In this document: positions 52,459 to 60,729 of the stretch, piece after piece | How the letters are laid out: the number at the start of each line of letters is the position of its first letter | Position numbering within the stretch: the first letter of the stretch is position 1 | DNA from: Aureimonas sp. AU20 | Lineage (GTDB): Bacteria > Pseudomonadota > Alphaproteobacteria > Rhizobiales > Rhizobiaceae | Assembly: GCF_001442755.1 (NCBI RefSeq) | Contig: NZ_CP006367.1 | Location: forward strand, 1,984,001-2,048,000 | DNA: 64,000 nucleotides | Reading direction: 5' to 3' | Translations under genes and position numbers: made by a program | The notes under the pieces: model-generated | Told to the model about the DNA's origin: nothing | Database searches by the model: none | The model's input: the letters and a program-made list of their open reading frames with translations, nothing else

Positions 52459-53852
52459 GGCAGCGCGTCTCCCTGTTCGGCCAGTGCGTTTCGCCACTTG
52501 GCGACATAGGCCTCGAGGCCCATGATCGGGGCGAGATCGACGGGCTGCTCAGTGGGACGGCCAGCGACCGCGACCTCCGGCCCCAATGCAAGAAGCGCCG
52601 CGCCCGCGCTGGTGCCCGTGCCGTCGGTCGGCGCGAAGATCGGGCGGCCGGTCAGCTGCCCCAGCGCGCGAAGGAAGGGCAGGTTGCGCGCGAACGGACC
52701 TTCCACCACGATCGGCCCGTTCGCTCCGATCAGGGCCAGACTCTCCGTCGTCATCAGCGCCACGTAGAGGCTGGCCGCAGCCGTTCGCTCCATCGCCGAA
52801 AGATCTTCCGCCGGCTCGCTCCAGCCGCCTTGCTCTTCCGGAAACGGACCGGTGTTCGGCACGATGGGCGGCCGAACCATCAGCCCTTGCTCGATCACGC
52901 GAGCGAGGGCGGCTTCGTCCGGCGGCGCGGGCGCCCGGTTGGTCAGAATGTCAAACTCGCGGCCCCCCATGAACAGCGCCGATGGAACGGGCCGCCCGAA
53001 CGCGTCGACATAGGCCAGCATGTTGCGTGAGGCATCCAGCGCGGTCTTGCGACCGCCGATCGAGAAGCTGACCACCCAGGTGCCGGTGGACACGACGGCG
53101 AAGGGTGCGGGCAGCGCGAGGAGATGCGGCAGAAGCGACGCGTTGGAATCGTGAATGCCGCAGAGCACGGGAATTTCGCGCCCGGCCAGTCCGATCTGCT
53201 CAGCCCATTCCGGCTTGAGGGGGCCGAGCACGTCGAACGGGCGGCGCACTGGCGCGAAGAGCTCTCGCCAGCCGGCCCGATCCGCGAGCGAGGAGAAGTC
53301 GCCTTGCTCCGGCGCCCAGAGATCGGTGTGGCAGCCGAGCGAGCTCGGCTCGCAGGAGGCGATGCCGGTCAGGCGGAAGGCCCAGTATTGAGGATAGGTG
53401 AGGATGTGCCGGGCCTCGGCGAAGCGCTCGGGAAAGCGCGCCTGGAGCCAGAAGAGTTGGCGGCCGACATTGAGCCCGTTCGCCATCGGCGGCGAAAGCG
53501 TTTCGGAGAACGGCGGCCGCAACGCCTCGTAGCCCTCCGCGCCTTCCAACGCCGCCTCGTAGTCCAGGACGGGGAGCGCGAGGTCGTGCTCGCCGATCAG
53601 CACGGCGGAGGCGCCGTGGGCCGTAATCGAGATCGCGTCGATCGGATGGGCCGCCGCGAACTCGGTCAGGCTCTCCAGGATAAAGGCGAAGAGAGCGTCC
53701 GTGTCGTAATGCGGATAGGGCCCGTCCCGGCGCGGCGCGTTGGCGAGCGAGCGCACGGTAAGGTCGTGCCGTTCGTTAAGATCGTGCAGGACCATCTTGG
53801 CATTGGTCTTGCCGATGTCGACCACGGCGATGAAACGGGGCACCTCGCTCAT
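52455..53852 (-). CDS. rhaK: FGGY-family sugar kinase (rhamnulokinase-like RhaK)
   Basis: A kinase of 465 residues. VVDIGKTNAKMVLHD is the N-terminal phosphate-binding loop. ISITAHGASAVLI, PVLCGIHDSNASLLP (catalytic Asp), VVSTGTWVVSF (second phosphate loop) and FAPTDGTGTSAGAALLA follow. In rhizobia RhaK phosphorylates sugar and is also needed for rhamnose import. It starts three bases after the mutarotase stop and overlaps the araC start by four bases. Confidence 0.85.
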   Translation of the reverse strand: MSEVPRFIAVVDIGKTNAKMVLHDLNERHDLTVRSLANAPRRDGPYPHYDTDALFAFILESLTEFAAAHPIDAISITAHGASAVLIGEHDLALPVLDYEAALEGAEGYEALRPPFSETLSPPMANGLNVGRQLFWLQARFPERFAEARHILTYPQYWAFRLTGIASCEPSSLGCHTDLWAPEQGDFSSLADRAGWRELFAPVRRPFDVLGPLKPEWAEQIGLAGREIPVLCGIHDSNASLLPHLLALPAPFAVVSTGTWVVSFSIGGRKTALDASRNMLAYVDAFGRPVPSALFMGGREFDILTNRAPAPPDEAALARVIEQGLMVRPPIVPNTGPFPEEQGGWSEPAEDLSAMERTAAASLYVALMTTESLALIGANGPIVVEGPFARNLPFLRALGQLTGRPIFAPTDGTGTSAGAALLALGPEVAVAGRPTEQPVDLAPIMGLEAYVAKWRNALAEQGDALP

Positions 53853-53855
53853 GGC

Positions 53856-54185
53856 TCAGTCCATATGGAACATGGCGACGAGCGGAACGCTGACCGGCTC
53901 GTTGCTGGGATGGGTGTCCATGATGTCGGCCATGCCCGCCCACCAGCGCTGCATCGCCGGATGGCTCGGCAGGTCCGCCATGCCATGGGTCTTCGGGCGC
54001 TTCAGGATGGCGAAGAGTGCATGGGACTCGGGGTCTAGGAAGATGGAATAGTCGCGGACCCCAGCCTCGCGCAGCAGCGCCACGAGGTCGGCCGGAATGG
54101 CGTCGTGCCGCGCGCGATAGGCCTCGGCCTTGCCCGGGTGGAGCTGCATTCGAAAGGCGTAGGTTTCGAGATCCGTTTCGCTCAT
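53856..54185 (-). CDS. rhaU: L-rhamnose mutarotase
   Basis: An alpha/beta-barrel dimer of 109 residues interconverting alpha and beta L-rhamnose. [21 protein letters not shown] (conserved His/Lys face), [20 protein letters not shown] and [17 protein letters not shown] match RhaM/RhaU end to end. The start overlaps the rhaR stop by four bases (ATGA). The gene identity firmly ties this arm of the locus to L-rhamnose. Confidence 0.93.
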   Translation of the reverse strand: MSETDLETYAFRMQLHPGKAEAYRARHDAIPADLVALLREAGVRDYSIFLDPESHALFAILKRPKTHGMADLPSHPAMQRWWAGMADIMDTHPSNEPVSVPLVAMFHMD

Positions 54186-54973
54186 GCCTCGGTCCTTGGC
54201 TCCAGTTGCGCGACCACGAGGCGAAGCCCAGCCGCTTCCACCATGGCGGCGGCGCGGTCGTCGATTCGCTCGTCGGTGATCAGGAGGTCGGCCCGCTCCA
54301 GCGGCGCGATGATGAAGCTCGACCGGTCGTCGAATTTCGAGGCGTCGGCAAGGATCACCAGTTCGTCCGCCTGTCGCATCAGCCGTTGCTCAGACTGGAT
54401 GATGAGAGGGTCCGACTCGGCGAAGCCCAGCGGCGAGATGCCCTGCGCGCCCATGAACATGCGCCTCGCGCGAAAATGCGCGATCCCGTCCGCTTCGAAG
54501 GGCGAAAGGATCAGGCCTTGCTCGCGATAGACGGCTCCGGCCGGCAGCAGCACGCTCGCCTTGGAATGCTGGAGCAGGTGCTCGGCGATCGGGAAGGAGT
54601 TGGTCAGGATCTGAAGCCGCTGGCCGGTGAGATAGTGGACCATGCCGAAGGTCGTGGTGCCGCCGTTGATGATGATGGAATCATCGTCCGCGCAGAGTCG
54701 TGCGGCTTCGCGCGCGATGGCCAGTTTTTGCGGTGCGTTGCGCGCCTGGAGCGTGCCGAAGCTCTCGGCAGAGACGGCGCGCGGAAGCGGCGCCCGCAGC
54801 GCCTCGGCTCCGCCGCGCACGCGCCGCAGCTTCTTCTGCTCGTCGAGAAGCGCGATGTCGCGCCGGATCGTGGCCTCCGACGCCCCGGTGAGCGCCGCGA
54901 AGTCCTGAACGGTCGCGACCGAGCGCCCTTCGATGGCGCTCAGGATCATGCGGTGGCGTTCCCGCTCGTGCAT
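54182..54973 (-). CDS. rhaR: DeoR-family regulator of rhamnose catabolism
   Basis: A repressor of 263 residues. The N-terminal winged HTH is [26 protein letters not shown]. The C-terminal sugar-phosphate sensor has [15 protein letters not shown] and LITDERIDD, the usual DeoR pattern. GGAGG precedes ATG 54973. In Rhizobium the equivalent RhaR controls both divergent arms, and here the 187-base space to rhaD holds palindromes and repeated TCAAT units. The inducer is probably rhamnose or a phosphorylated product. Confidence 0.9.
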   Translation of the reverse strand: MHERERHRMILSAIEGRSVATVQDFAALTGASEATIRRDIALLDEQKKLRRVRGGAEALRAPLPRAVSAESFGTLQARNAPQKLAIAREAARLCADDDSIIINGGTTTFGMVHYLTGQRLQILTNSFPIAEHLLQHSKASVLLPAGAVYREQGLILSPFEADGIAHFRARRMFMGAQGISPLGFAESDPLIIQSEQRLMRQADELVILADASKFDDRSSFIIAPLERADLLITDERIDDRAAAMVEAAGLRLVVAQLEPRTEA

Positions 54974-55160
54974 TCCCGTTCCTCCTGAAACTGAAGTTCG
55001 AATGTTCCGATCCTCTTGTCAATCACGTTCGGTCAATTTCGCGCATTGTGCAATGCAATATGATTGAAGTTGATCGATTTGGTTGACAGGCTTCTCGCTT
55101 CGGCGGATGGTTCGCGCCGTCGCGACGGGCATCGCGATCGCCGGAGAGGAGGCCCCACCC
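54974..55160. promoter_or_regulatory. Divergent rhaR/rhaD control region
   Basis: The region contains GTCAAT at 55018-55023 and 55032-55037 (14 bases apart), and the inverted arms GCATTG-TG-CAATGC at 55043-55056. ATTGA and TTGAT follow at 55063-55073, and a perfect TTGACA -35 hexamer at 55083 points toward rhaD. Repeated TTGA/TCAA units on both sides of a palindrome are what a DeoR-type operator cluster would look like. No clear -10 box is found. Confidence 0.5.
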
Positions 55161-57242
55161 ATGACCATCACGCTTCTGGAAAACCGCTGGGACGACGCGA
55201 AGGCGGCCGGCATGAGCGAGCCCGAGCGGCTGCTCTATCGCTCCAACCTGCTGGGTTCCGACAAGCGAATCACCAATTACGGCGGCGGCAACACCTCGGC
55301 CAAGGTCGAAGAGCGCGACCCGCTGACGGGCGACACCGTCACGGTGCTTTGGGTCAAAGGCTCGGGCGGCGATGTCGGCACGATGAAGCTCGACGGCTTC
55401 GCGACGCTCTACCAGTCGAAGCTCGAACAGCTGCGCGGCCTCTACAAGGGTGAGGCGCAGGAGGACGAGATGGTGGGGCTGCTCAGCCACTGCACCTTCA
55501 ACCTCAACCCGCGCGCCTCCTCGATCGACACGCCGCTGCACGCCTATCTTCCCTATGCCCATGTCGACCACATGCACCCTGACGCGGTGATCGCCATCGC
55601 CGCGACGGGGCGCTCGCGCGAGTTGACGCGGGAGATTTACGGCGAGGAGATCGGCTGGCTGCCCTGGCGCCGGCCCGGCTTCCAGCTCGGCCTCGACCTG
55701 TCGCGCTTTGCCTCCGAAAACCCCAAAGCCAAGGGCGTCGTGCTCGAAAGCCACGGGCTCTTTACCTGGGGCGATACGGCCAAGGACAGCTACGAGACGA
55801 CGCTGCGCATCATCAATCGCGCCATCGAATGGTTCGACGGCAAGCTCACCGGCAAGCCGGCCTTCGGCGGCGAGAAGGTCGCCCCGCGCGAGGCGAGTGA
55901 GCGTCTGCGCGTCGCCGCGCGGCTGATGCCCGAAATTCGCGCCCGCATCGGCATCGAAGAGCGCAAGATCGGCCATTTCGACGATTCGCCCGCCGTGCTC
56001 GAATTCGTCGGCTCGCAGCGCTTGGAGGAACTGGCCGCGCTCGGCACGTCCTGCCCCGACCATTTCCTGCGCACGAAAATCCGCCCCCTCGTCCTGTCCT
56101 ACGACGGCGATCTCGATGCCTTGGTCTCTAGCCTTGATGGGGCCGTCGACACCTATCGCGAGGGCTATCGTGCCTATTACGAGCGCTGCCGGCACGATAA
56201 CAGCCCTGCCATTCGCGATCCCAACGCGGTGATCTATCTCGTGCCGGGCGTCGGCATGATTGCCTTCGCCAAGGACAAGGCGACCGCGCGCATCGCCTCG
56301 GAGTTCTACGTCAACGCCATCAACGTCATGCGCGGGGCATCCGGCGTCGATACCTATCAGGGTCTGCCCGAGCAGGAAGCCTTCGACATCGAATATTGGC
56401 TCTTGGAAGAGGCCAAGCTCCAGCGCATGCCCAAGCCCAAGTCGCTCGCCGGGCGCGTCGCATTCGTGACGGGCGGCGCCGGTGGCATCGGCCGCGCCAC
56501 GGCCGAACGGCTGATGGGCGAGGGGGCTTGCGTGGTTCTCGCCGATATCGATGCCGGCGCGCTCGACCTGGCCAAGGCCGACTTCGCCAAGCGCTTCGGC
56601 GCCGATCAGGTGCGCGGAGTCCTGGCCAACGTGACGGACGAGAACGCCGTGGCCTCCGCCTTCGCTGAGGCCGTGACGGAGTTCGGCGGGCTGGACATTC
56701 TCGTCTCCAATGCCGGCATCGCCTCGGCCTCGCCGGTCGAGGACACGACGCTGGAGGTCTGGAACCGGAATATCGACATTCTGGCGACGGGCTATTTTCT
56801 CGTTTCGCGCGAGGCCTTCCGCTTGTTCCGGCGTCAGAAGCTCGGCGGCGCCATCGTCTTCATCGCCTCCAAGAACGGGCTCGCGGCCTCGGCCGGCGCC
56901 TCCGCCTATTGCACGGCGAAGGCGGCCGAGATCCACCTCGCCCGGTGCCTCGCGCTGGAGGGAGCGGATGCGGGCATTCGCGTGAACACGGTGAACCCCG
57001 ACGCGGTGCTGCGCGGTTCCAAGATCTGGAACGGCGAATGGCGCGAGCAGCGCGCCGCCTCGTCCAAGATCGACGAGGCGCAGCTCGAGGAGCACTACCG
57101 CCAGCGCTCACTTCTGAAGCGCTCGGTCTTCCCCGAGGACATCGCGGAAGCCGTCTACTTCCTGTCGAGCGACCTGTCGGCCAAGTCCACGGGCAATATC
57201 GTTAACGTGGACGCGGGCAACCAGATCTCGTTCACACGCTGA
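55161..57242 (+). CDS. rhaD: Bifunctional rhamnulose-1-phosphate aldolase / short-chain dehydrogenase
   Basis: A fusion of 693 residues. The N-terminal class II aldolase part (about 1-425) has NYGGGNTSAKV, WVKGSGGDVG and the zinc-site His cluster in AHVDHMHPDAV. The C-terminal SDR part (about 430-693) has VAFVTGGAGGIGRATAERL, ILVSNAGIASASP and YCTAKAAEIHLARCLA. The aldolase splits rhamnulose-1-phosphate to DHAP and L-lactaldehyde, and the SDR probably oxidises lactaldehyde. GGAGAGGAGG precedes ATG 55161. It is first gene of the plus arm; a strong hairpin and rhaI follow. Confidence 0.95.
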   Translation: MTITLLENRWDDAKAAGMSEPERLLYRSNLLGSDKRITNYGGGNTSAKVEERDPLTGDTVTVLWVKGSGGDVGTMKLDGFATLYQSKLEQLRGLYKGEAQEDEMVGLLSHCTFNLNPRASSIDTPLHAYLPYAHVDHMHPDAVIAIAATGRSRELTREIYGEEIGWLPWRRPGFQLGLDLSRFASENPKAKGVVLESHGLFTWGDTAKDSYETTLRIINRAIEWFDGKLTGKPAFGGEKVAPREASERLRVAARLMPEIRARIGIEERKIGHFDDSPAVLEFVGSQRLEELAALGTSCPDHFLRTKIRPLVLSYDGDLDALVSSLDGAVDTYREGYRAYYERCRHDNSPAIRDPNAVIYLVPGVGMIAFAKDKATARIASEFYVNAINVMRGASGVDTYQGLPEQEAFDIEYWLLEEAKLQRMPKPKSLAGRVAFVTGGAGGIGRATAERLMGEGACVVLADIDAGALDLAKADFAKRFGADQVRGVLANVTDENAVASAFAEAVTEFGGLDILVSNAGIASASPVEDTTLEVWNRNIDILATGYFLVSREAFRLFRRQKLGGAIVFIASKNGLAASAGASAYCTAKAAEIHLARCLALEGADAGIRVNTVNPDAVLRGSKIWNGEWREQRAASSKIDEAQLEEHYRQRSLLKRSVFPEDIAEAVYFLSSDLSAKSTGNIVNVDAGNQISFTR

Positions 57243-57258
57243 CGCAAACGGACAAGAC

Positions 57259-57290
57259 GCATCCGGCGGTCGGAGGACGCCGCCGGATGC
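57259..57290 (+). repeat. 11-bp hairpin between rhaD and rhaI
   Basis: Arms GCATCCGGCGG and CCGCCGGATGC enclose a 10-base loop and are followed by TTTCGC. It lies 17 bases after the rhaD stop and 24 bases before rhaI, so it may moderate read-through or protect the upstream message. Confidence 0.6.
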
Positions 57291-57313
57291 TTTCGCAACG
57301 GGGAGGACAGCGC

Positions 57314-58609
57314 ATGGCTTCGCGCATCGATCGCGCCATTATCGACAAGAGCAACGAGACCCGCCGCCGGGCGCTCGACGAGGATTACGCCGCGCTTGGC
57401 GCGCGCCTCGACCGGCGCGGCATCTCCATCGACGAGGTGACGCGCAAGGTCTCGGCCTTCACGGTCGCCGTTCCCTCCTGGGGCGTCGGGACGGGCGGCA
57501 CGCGCTTTGCCCGCTTCCCCGGCACCGGCGAGCCACGCGGCATTTTCGAGAAGCTGGACGACTGCGCGGTGATCAACGATCTCGGCCGCGCGACGCCGGC
57601 CGTCTCGCTCCACATTCCCTGGGACAAGCAGGACCCCGCCGATCTCCGCGCCAAGGCCGAGGAGCTGGGCCTCGGCTTCGACGCAATGAATTCTAATACG
57701 TTCCAGGATCATCCCGACGATCCGAACCAACCGCGCTCGTACAGATATGGTTCGCTGTCCCATACGGACGCGGCCGTACGACGACAAGCCGTCGAGCACA
57801 ATTTAGAAACTGTAGGGATTGGCGAGGCGATCGGTTCCAAGGCTTTGACGGTGTGGATCGGCGACGGGTCCAACTTCCCCGGACAAAGCGATCTCGGTCG
57901 CGCTTTCGAGCGCTATCTCGGCGCGATGAAGGAGATCGTGTCCGGTCTACCTGCGGATTGGCGCATCTTTTCCGAGCACAAGATGTACGAGCCGGCCTTC
58001 TATTCCACGGTGGTGCAGGACTGGGGCACGAGCTATCTGACCGCCGTGGAGCTTGGCGAGAAGGCCTTCTGCCTCGTGGATCTCGGCCACCATGCGCCGA
58101 ACGTGAACATCGAGCAGATCGTCTCGCGGCTCGTTCACACCGGCAAGCTCGGCGGCTTCCACTTCAACGATTCTAAATATGGCGACGACGATCTGGATGC
58201 GGGATCGATCGATCCGTTCCGCCTCTTCCTCGTCTTCAACGAACTGGTCGGGGCCGGCGCGCGGCTGGATGCCCTGCATCCATCCTACATGATCGACCAG
58301 TCGCACAACGTCACCGACCCGATCGAAAGCCTGATCCGCACGGCCGGGGAAATTCGCCGCGCCTATGCGCAGGCGCTTCTCGTGGATCGCGCGGCGCTCG
58401 CCGGCTTCCAGGACGAGAACGACGCCTTGATGGCCTCGGAAACGCTCAAGGACGGGTTCCGGCTCGATGTCGAACCCATCCTCGCCCGTGCACGACTGGA
58501 AGCCGGCGGCGCGATCGATCCGATCGCGGCCTATCGCGCCAGCGGTTATCGCGCCAAGGTCTCGGCCGAGCGCCCGGCGTCCCGGGGCTCCGGCGGCGGC
58601 ATCGTCTAA
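57314..58609 (+). CDS. rhaI: L-rhamnose isomerase
   Basis: A TIM-barrel metal enzyme of 431 residues converting L-rhamnose to L-rhamnulose. VSLHIPWDKQDPADLR, DAMNSNTFQDHPD, LTVWIGDGSNFPGQ, RIFSEHKMYEPAFYSTV, VDLGHHAPNVNIEQIV and GGFHFNDSKYGDDDLDAG carry the metal and substrate residues of the rhizobial RhaI class. GGGGAGG precedes ATG 57314. Codons around residues 125-172 include AGA, CGA-CGA-CAA, TTA and GTA in an otherwise GC-ending gene, a striking local break. It is followed after 12 bases by the SIS gene. Confidence 0.94.
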   Translation: MASRIDRAIIDKSNETRRRALDEDYAALGARLDRRGISIDEVTRKVSAFTVAVPSWGVGTGGTRFARFPGTGEPRGIFEKLDDCAVINDLGRATPAVSLHIPWDKQDPADLRAKAEELGLGFDAMNSNTFQDHPDDPNQPRSYRYGSLSHTDAAVRRQAVEHNLETVGIGEAIGSKALTVWIGDGSNFPGQSDLGRAFERYLGAMKEIVSGLPADWRIFSEHKMYEPAFYSTVVQDWGTSYLTAVELGEKAFCLVDLGHHAPNVNIEQIVSRLVHTGKLGGFHFNDSKYGDDDLDAGSIDPFRLFLVFNELVGAGARLDALHPSYMIDQSHNVTDPIESLIRTAGEIRRAYAQALLVDRAALAGFQDENDALMASETLKDGFRLDVEPILARARLEAGGAIDPIAAYRASGYRAKVSAERPASRGSGGGIV

Positions 58610-58621
58610 GGGAGGAAGAGC

Positions 58622-59176
58622 ATGACCGATCTTTATCGCACCGCGATCGACGAGCTGGCGGGCGCCGTTTCGCGGATCGACGACACGCAGGTCGATCAGG
58701 CCTGCCGCATGATCGCTGAGGCCCGGCATGTCTGCACCTATGCCGGCGGGCGCGAGGGGTTGCAGCTCAAGGGCTTCGCCATGCGCCTCTTCCATCTCGG
58801 ACGCTCCGTGTCGGTAGTGGGCGACATGACCGTGCCACCGCTCGGGCCCGGCGACCTCTTTCTCGTCGTCTGCGGCCCCGGAGAGATCTCGACGTCAGTC
58901 GCCCTGATCGGCGTCGCCAAGGCGGCGGGTGCCAGGGTTCTCGTGGTGACCGCGCAGCCCATGGGCCGCGTGCCGGGCATGGCGGATTTCGTGCTGACAA
59001 TCCCCGCCCAGACCATGGCGGACGATCAGGGAGAGACAGCCAGTTCCGTGCTGCCCATGGGCTCGCTCTTCGAGGGCGCGCTTTTCGTGCTCTTCGAGGT
59101 CATGGTGCTGAAGCTCAAGGGCCTGCTCCATGTCTCCAGCGAGACCATGCGCGGTCATCACACCAACATGGAATAG
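58622..59176 (+). CDS. SIS-domain sugar-phosphate isomerase (HxlB-like)
   Basis: A 184-residue protein with one SIS domain: VCTYAGGREGLQLKGFAMRLFHLG, VPPLGPGDLFLVVCGPGEISTSVALIGVAKAAGARVLVVTA and LPMGSLFEGALFVLFEVMVL, the pattern of 6-phospho-3-hexuloisomerases. No hexulose-phosphate synthase partner is seen, so the normal ribulose-monophosphate role is doubtful. Position directly behind rhaI (GGGAGGA site, 12-base gap) suggests a side-branch sugar-phosphate isomerisation or a regulatory job in rhamnose use. Confidence 0.82.
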   Translation: MTDLYRTAIDELAGAVSRIDDTQVDQACRMIAEARHVCTYAGGREGLQLKGFAMRLFHLGRSVSVVGDMTVPPLGPGDLFLVVCGPGEISTSVALIGVAKAAGARVLVVTAQPMGRVPGMADFVLTIPAQTMADDQGETASSVLPMGSLFEGALFVLFEVMVLKLKGLLHVSSETMRGHHTNME

Positions 59177-59254
59177 CCCCGCAAGCACCGGGCGGGAACC
59201 GAACCCGGCGGCCGTGGATTGTTCCTTTCAATTTGGCTTGAAAGGATGATATCC

Positions 59255-59578
59255 ATGCCCCGGGGCGACAAGTCGAAATACACCGACAAGCAGGAGCGCA
59301 AGGCCGATCAGATCGCGGAGGGCTACGAGGCGCGCGGCGTTTCCGAGAAGGAAGCCGAACGCCGAGCCTGGGCGACGGTCAACAAGGAAAGCGGCGGGGG
59401 AAACAAAAGCGGCTCCGGCAGGGGCCATCCGGAAAATCACGACTCGTCCAAGAAGGGCGGCGAAAAGGGTGGCAAAGCTTCGGCTTCGCGCACCGCAGCC
59501 GAGCGTTCCGCCTCCGCCAAGAAGGCTGCCGAAACGCGCAAGCGAAACGCGGAGAAGGCCTCGCACGCCTCTCATTGA
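59255..59578 (+). CDS. KGG/plasmid-stabilisation-like small basic protein
   Basis: A 107-residue, highly charged, probably disordered protein: PRGDKSKYTDKQERKADQIAEGYEARGVSEKEAERRAWATVNKES, then a Gly/Ser/Lys-rich stretch (GGEKGGKASASRTA) and an Ala/Lys tail. It resembles the short proteins annotated as plasmid stabilisation protein or KGG-motif stress protein, often induced in stationary phase; function is not established. AAAGGA precedes ATG 59255. A strong bidirectional terminator follows. Confidence 0.72.
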   Translation: MPRGDKSKYTDKQERKADQIAEGYEARGVSEKEAERRAWATVNKESGGGNKSGSGRGHPENHDSSKKGGEKGGKASASRTAAERSASAKKAAETRKRNAEKASHASH

Positions 59579-59608
59579 CGATCGGTTTCGACTTCAAACT
59601 GCAGACAC

Positions 59609-59641
59609 AAAAAAAGGGCGGCTAACGGGCCGCCCTTTTTC
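59609..59641. terminator. Bidirectional intrinsic terminator
   Basis: The stem AAAAAGGGCGGC (59611-59622) pairs with GCCGCCCTTTTT (59629-59640) around a 6-base loop, with A-run left and T-run right. It serves both convergent genes. Confidence 0.9.
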
Positions 59642-59658
59642 GTATAGGAATTTAGGCC

Positions 59659-60009
59659 TCAGCGAGCGGGCGTGGTGCTGTTCTCGCCAGCACTCGTGCC
59701 GGGAACCGGGTTGCTCGTGTCGCTCGGAACGGCGTTCGCATCCGTGCCGGTCACAGGCGGGCGAACTGGCTCGGTGCTGTCGATACCGGAGCCATTGCCG
59801 GGAACCGGAACTTTGCTGGCAGACTCCTTGGTATCGACGCTCGTTGCGTCCGTCGTGGTGGTCACCTTGCTAGCCGCACCGGCCGGCATCTTGCTTTCTT
59901 CGCCTGCACTCGTGCCCGGCACGGGATTGGTCGTCGTAGACGATTGGGCAAAGGCCGATCCGGCCAGGAGCAGCGTCAGCGAAGCGGCGGCGAAAAGGGT
60001 CTTCTTCAT
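59659..60009 (-). CDS. Exported low-complexity protein with PVPG repeats
   Basis: A 116-residue protein I cannot assign. A clear signal peptide (MKKTLFAAASLTLLLAGSAFA-QS) precedes a Thr/Ser/Pro/Ala-rich, probably unfolded mature part. The repeat NPVPGTSAGE(E/N)S occurs at residues 28-39 and 100-111, with a related PVPGNGSG at about 68-75. No Cys is present and no enzymatic motif is seen. It lies between a terminator and the receiver-domain gene on the same strand, 106 bases away. A cell-surface or periplasmic spacer role is only a guess. Confidence 0.65.
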   Translation of the reverse strand: MKKTLFAAASLTLLLAGSAFAQSSTTTNPVPGTSAGEESKMPAGAASKVTTTTDATSVDTKESASKVPVPGNGSGIDSTEPVRPPVTGTDANAVPSDTSNPVPGTSAGENSTTPAR

Positions 60010-60115
60010 CCTGTCGGGCTCCAGTTCATCGGTGGGGTCGGAGCGTTCCTGCGCCGACTGTGACAAATAAACTCGTCGGCCCCGAAATGGTTGCGCCGGC
60101 GCCTTGCGGAAACGC

Positions 60116-60514
60116 TCAGGCTGACTGGCCGGACGCCCCTGTGTGCTCGGACATCGCGTACTCCAGCGTCCTGAGAAGGACGCGGCCGTCGCAGGGCTTG
60201 TTGCAGACCGCGACGCCGGGATAGCGCTTGGCCAGGATGCTCTGCTCGCCCTGGCCGGTGTGAAATACAAAGGGCACGTCGTTCGCGGCGAGATAGTCCG
60301 CCAGCGGGTACGACGTTTCGCCATGCAGGTTGAGATCGAGAACCACGGCGTCGAAGGCGCCGGATTTGGCGACACCCGTCGCCTGTCCCAGCGTGCTCGC
60401 GCAGGTCACCTCAGCGCCGGACTCTTCCAACTCGCATTCCAGATCCAGCGCGACCAGGAACTCGTCCTCGACCACGAGGACGCGTTTGCCCTGAAGACCG
60501 CCAGCATGCTGCAT
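60116..60514 (-). CDS. Stand-alone response-regulator receiver domain
   Basis: A 132-residue CheY-like protein: RVLVVEDEFLVALDLE (acidic Glu16/Asp17), FDAVVLDLNLHGE with phospho-acceptor Asp60, PFVFHTGQGE (Thr/Ser switch) and VCNKPCD with Lys106. No output domain is attached. Alphaproteobacterial single receivers of this type usually act in phosphorelays with HWE kinases, but no kinase is nearby. Confidence 0.9.
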   Translation of the reverse strand: MQHAGGLQGKRVLVVEDEFLVALDLECELEESGAEVTCASTLGQATGVAKSGAFDAVVLDLNLHGETSYPLADYLAANDVPFVFHTGQGEQSILAKRYPGVAVCNKPCDGRVLLRTLEYAMSEHTGASGQSA

Positions 60515-60729
60515 GTTCTACGCCCTTCCTGAATCCAGCCTGAGGAAAGGCCAGCTTCCATTCCGGCGATACGATGGGCCAAGGTGCTGATCGGAGCCCC
60601 ATGCCCCGGCAACCTCCCGGTCCTTCGTATCGCGCCGCACCACATGATGAGCGGCGAAAGTTAATGTAGAAAGATTCCGGAGAGGGGAAGTTGTGAAATT
60701 GTCACGACGGCTCCCCATCGCCCGATCGC

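Noticed and set aside
55023..57095. 690-codon minus-strand frame opposite rhaD
   Set aside because: It is a mirror of the rhaD codon pattern and has no recognisable protein.
59190..59225. GGAAC-type general-stress (EcfG) promoter before the KGG-like gene
   Set aside because: GGAAC is present, but no CGTT-like -10 lies at the required 16-17 base distance.
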